From contig NZ_JAVIFW010000010.1 in NCBI RefSeq assembly GCF_031157275.1, forward strand, positions 248,001 through 312,000: a DNA stretch of 64,000 bases, written 5' to 3'. Below, piece by piece: positions 62,704 to 64,000 of the stretch. This DNA comes from Streptomyces sp. LHD-70. GTDB lineage: Bacteria; Actinomycetota; Actinomycetes; Streptomycetales; Streptomycetaceae. The notes under the pieces were generated by a model. It searched no databases and had not been told where the DNA came from. It saw nothing but the letters and a program-made list of their open reading frames with translations. The position numbers were made by a program, and so were the translations under genes. Positions within the stretch are counted from its first letter, which is position 1; every line of letters begins with the position of its first letter.

Positions 62704-63336
62704 TCACCGCTTCTGAAGGTCCGCAGATTCGGTCCGCACCGTCGTGGACTCCCCATGCCCCGGGCGTACGACCGTGTCCGGGGGCAGGCCCAGGAGCCGG
62801 TCGCGGATCGAGCGGATGATGGTGGGGAAGTCCGAGAACGACCGGCCCGTGGCGCCGGGGCCGCCCTTGAACAAGGTGTCACCGGTGAAGACGGTGCCCA
62901 GGCCGGGGGCGTACAGGCTGATCGCTCCCGGGGTGTGTCCGGGGGTGTGAAGGACTCTCAACTCTGTGCCTGCCACTGCGAGTTGGCGGCCGTGGGAGAG
63001 ATGGCCGTCCGGCTTGCGGTCCTTGTGAACCGTCTGCCACAGGAAGTGGTCGTCGAGGTGGAGGAGGATCGGTGCGCCCGTCCGGTCGGCCAGGGCCGGG
63101 GCCGCGTTGATGTGGTCGTTGTGGGCGTGGGTGCACACGACGGCCGTGACCCGGCGCCCGGCGACCGCCTCGGTGATCTTCACCGCGTCGTGGGCGGCGT
63201 CGATCACGATCACCTCCTCGTCGTCGCCGACGAGCCAGACGTTGTTGTCGACCTCCCAACTGCCGCCGTCCAGGCTGAACGTGCCCGAGGTGACGACGTT
63301 CTCGATACGCACGCTGTGCATCGCTTCGCCGGTCAC
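62704..63336 (-). CDS. MBL-fold metallo-hydrolase
   Basis: A 210-residue metallo-beta-lactamase-fold enzyme with VCTHAHNDHINA (HxHxDH), LHTPGHTPGAISLY, FTGDTLFKGGPG and RPGHGEST, the glyoxalase II-like set of metal ligands. It starts with GTG overlapping the mycothiol dehydrogenase stop. In actinobacteria this pairing is usual: the hydrolase is thought to release formate from S-formylmycothiol or act on a related thioester. Confidence 0.87.
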   Translation of the reverse strand: MTGEAMHSVRIENVVTSGTFSLDGGSWEVDNNVWLVGDDEEVIVIDAAHDAVKITEAVAGRRVTAVVCTHAHNDHINAAPALADRTGAPILLHLDDHFLWQTVHKDRKPDGHLSHGRQLAVAGTELRVLHTPGHTPGAISLYAPGLGTVFTGDTLFKGGPGATGRSFSDFPTIIRSIRDRLLGLPPDTVVRPGHGESTTVRTESADLQKR

Positions 63337-64000
63337 AGCACGACCACGGATCGCAGGACGCCGCCGCGGTGCATCTTCTCGAAGGCCTCTTCGACGCCGT
63401 CGATGCCAATCTCCTCGGTGACGAACTTGTCCAGCGGCAGGCGGCCCTGCAGGTGCAGATCGACCAGCGTGGGGAAGTCGCGGGACGGCAGGCAGTCCCC
63501 GTACCAGGAGGACTTGAGGGCTCCGCCGCGGCCGAAGTAGTCGAGCAGAGGGATCTCCGGGGCGGCCATGTCGGGAGTGGGGACGCCGACGAGGACGACC
63601 GTTCCGGCGAGGTCACGGCTGTAGAAGGCCTGCTTCCAGGTCTCGGGACGGCCCACCGCATCGATCACCACATCCGCGCCGAAGCCGCCCGTGGCCTTAC
63701 GGATGGCCTCCACCGGGTCCACCGCGGTGGCGTCGACGGTGCGGGTGGCGCCGAACTCCTTGGCCAGTTCGAGCTTTCGGGGGTCGCGGTCCACGGCGAT
63801 GATCGTCCCCGCTCCCGCGAGCTGAGCGCCTGCGATCGCCGCGTCACCCACACCACCGCAGCCGATCACTGCGACCGAGTCGCCGCGGCCGACGTTGCCG
63901 GTGTTGATCGCGGCGCCGATTCCGGCCATCACACCGCAGCCGAGCAGGCCGGCGACCTGCGGGGACACCGCCGGGTCGACCTTGGTGCACTGGCCTGCGG
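63333..64000 (-). CDS. S-(hydroxymethyl)mycothiol dehydrogenase (5' part beyond the window)
   Basis: The visible 222 C-terminal residues (the gene continues past 64000) belong to a zinc-dependent alcohol dehydrogenase: AGQCTKVDPAVSPQVAGLLGCGVMAGIGAAINTGNV, the NAD motif VAVIGCGGVGDAAI, VDRDPRKLELAKEFGAT and the end KMHRGGVLRSVVVL. This pattern matches MscR, which oxidises the adduct of formaldehyde and mycothiol. The N-terminal catalytic zinc ligands are outside the window. It is translationally coupled to the MBL hydrolase. Confidence 0.88.
   Translation of the reverse strand, partial: AGQCTKVDPAVSPQVAGLLGCGVMAGIGAAINTGNVGRGDSVAVIGCGGVGDAAIAGAQLAGAGTIIAVDRDPRKLELAKEFGATRTVDATAVDPVEAIRKATGGFGADVVIDAVGRPETWKQAFYSRDLAGTVVLVGVPTPDMAAPEIPLLDYFGRGGALKSSWYGDCLPSRDFPTLVDLHLQGRLPLDKFVTEEIGIDGVEEAFEKMHRGGVLRSVVVL

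Overview
The window is high-GC chromosomal DNA from a Streptomyces-like actinomycete. Codon third positions are strongly G/C, GTG starts and ATGA/GTGA stop-start overlaps are common, and several families are typical of Streptomyces: SAV_915-type proteins, gluABCD, a PQQ-propeller gene beside a probable kinase gene, and S-(hydroxymethyl)mycothiol dehydrogenase. No rRNA, tRNA, CRISPR array or complete transposase gene was seen. The sequence ends inside genes on both sides.

Layout. 0-3.3 kb: a cut-off gene that may be a Ser/Thr kinase, a membrane-anchored protein, a PQQ-like beta-propeller protein and a short hypothetical gene. 3.4-7.5 kb: a DrrC-like UvrA protein and an amidase, converging on a repeat with perfect 27-bp inverted ends. 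7.7-11.7 kb: a LacI regulator, a PcaF-type thiolase and an aromatic-type aldehyde dehydrogenase, with several short tandem repeats between them. 11.8-13.8 kb: thioredoxin, with an SigR-type promoter, divergent from a MerA/Lpd-like flavoprotein. 13.9-17.2 kb: gluABCD. 17.7-19.2 kb: an amino-acid permease.

20.0-30.6 kb is a potassium island: a KimA-type permease, two sets of direct repeats, a 27-codon membrane ORF, kdpFABC, then kdpE and kdpD. kdpE carries a 165-bp MITE-like insertion with near-perfect terminal inverted repeats and duplicated CTAG. It lies in frame and leaves a complete receiver plus a 55-residue N-terminal segment.

30.7-38.7 kb: a diaminopimelate decarboxylase with a SAV_915 protein, then an Lrp-type regulator divergent from an MFS, M20 hydrolase and CapA-like operon. 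39.3-47.6 kb: an RpiR/SIS regulator divergent from an operon of a C45 acyltransferase-type hydrolase and a complete Dpp/Opp ABC importer. 47.7-51.7 kb: a deaminase, a VOC protein, a DUF418 membrane protein and a pirin.

51.8-56.4 kb looks like an accessory or decayed segment. Two poorly coding stretches flank a translationally coupled pair, a Rad50/SMC-like ATPase with a CxxC...CxxC hook and an apparently degenerate Walker A, followed by a GNAT-like protein. This pair is the best candidate for an undescribed system. 56.4-62.7 kb is a catabolic block: an ornithine-cyclodeaminase-like gene, a frameshifted MHS transporter, a MatC-like carrier, a PrpF-like isomerase and a divergent LysR regulator. 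The end holds an MBL hydrolase coupled to a partial S-(hydroxymethyl)mycothiol dehydrogenase gene.

All assignments rest on reading the sequence and on knowledge of protein families; no database search was run.
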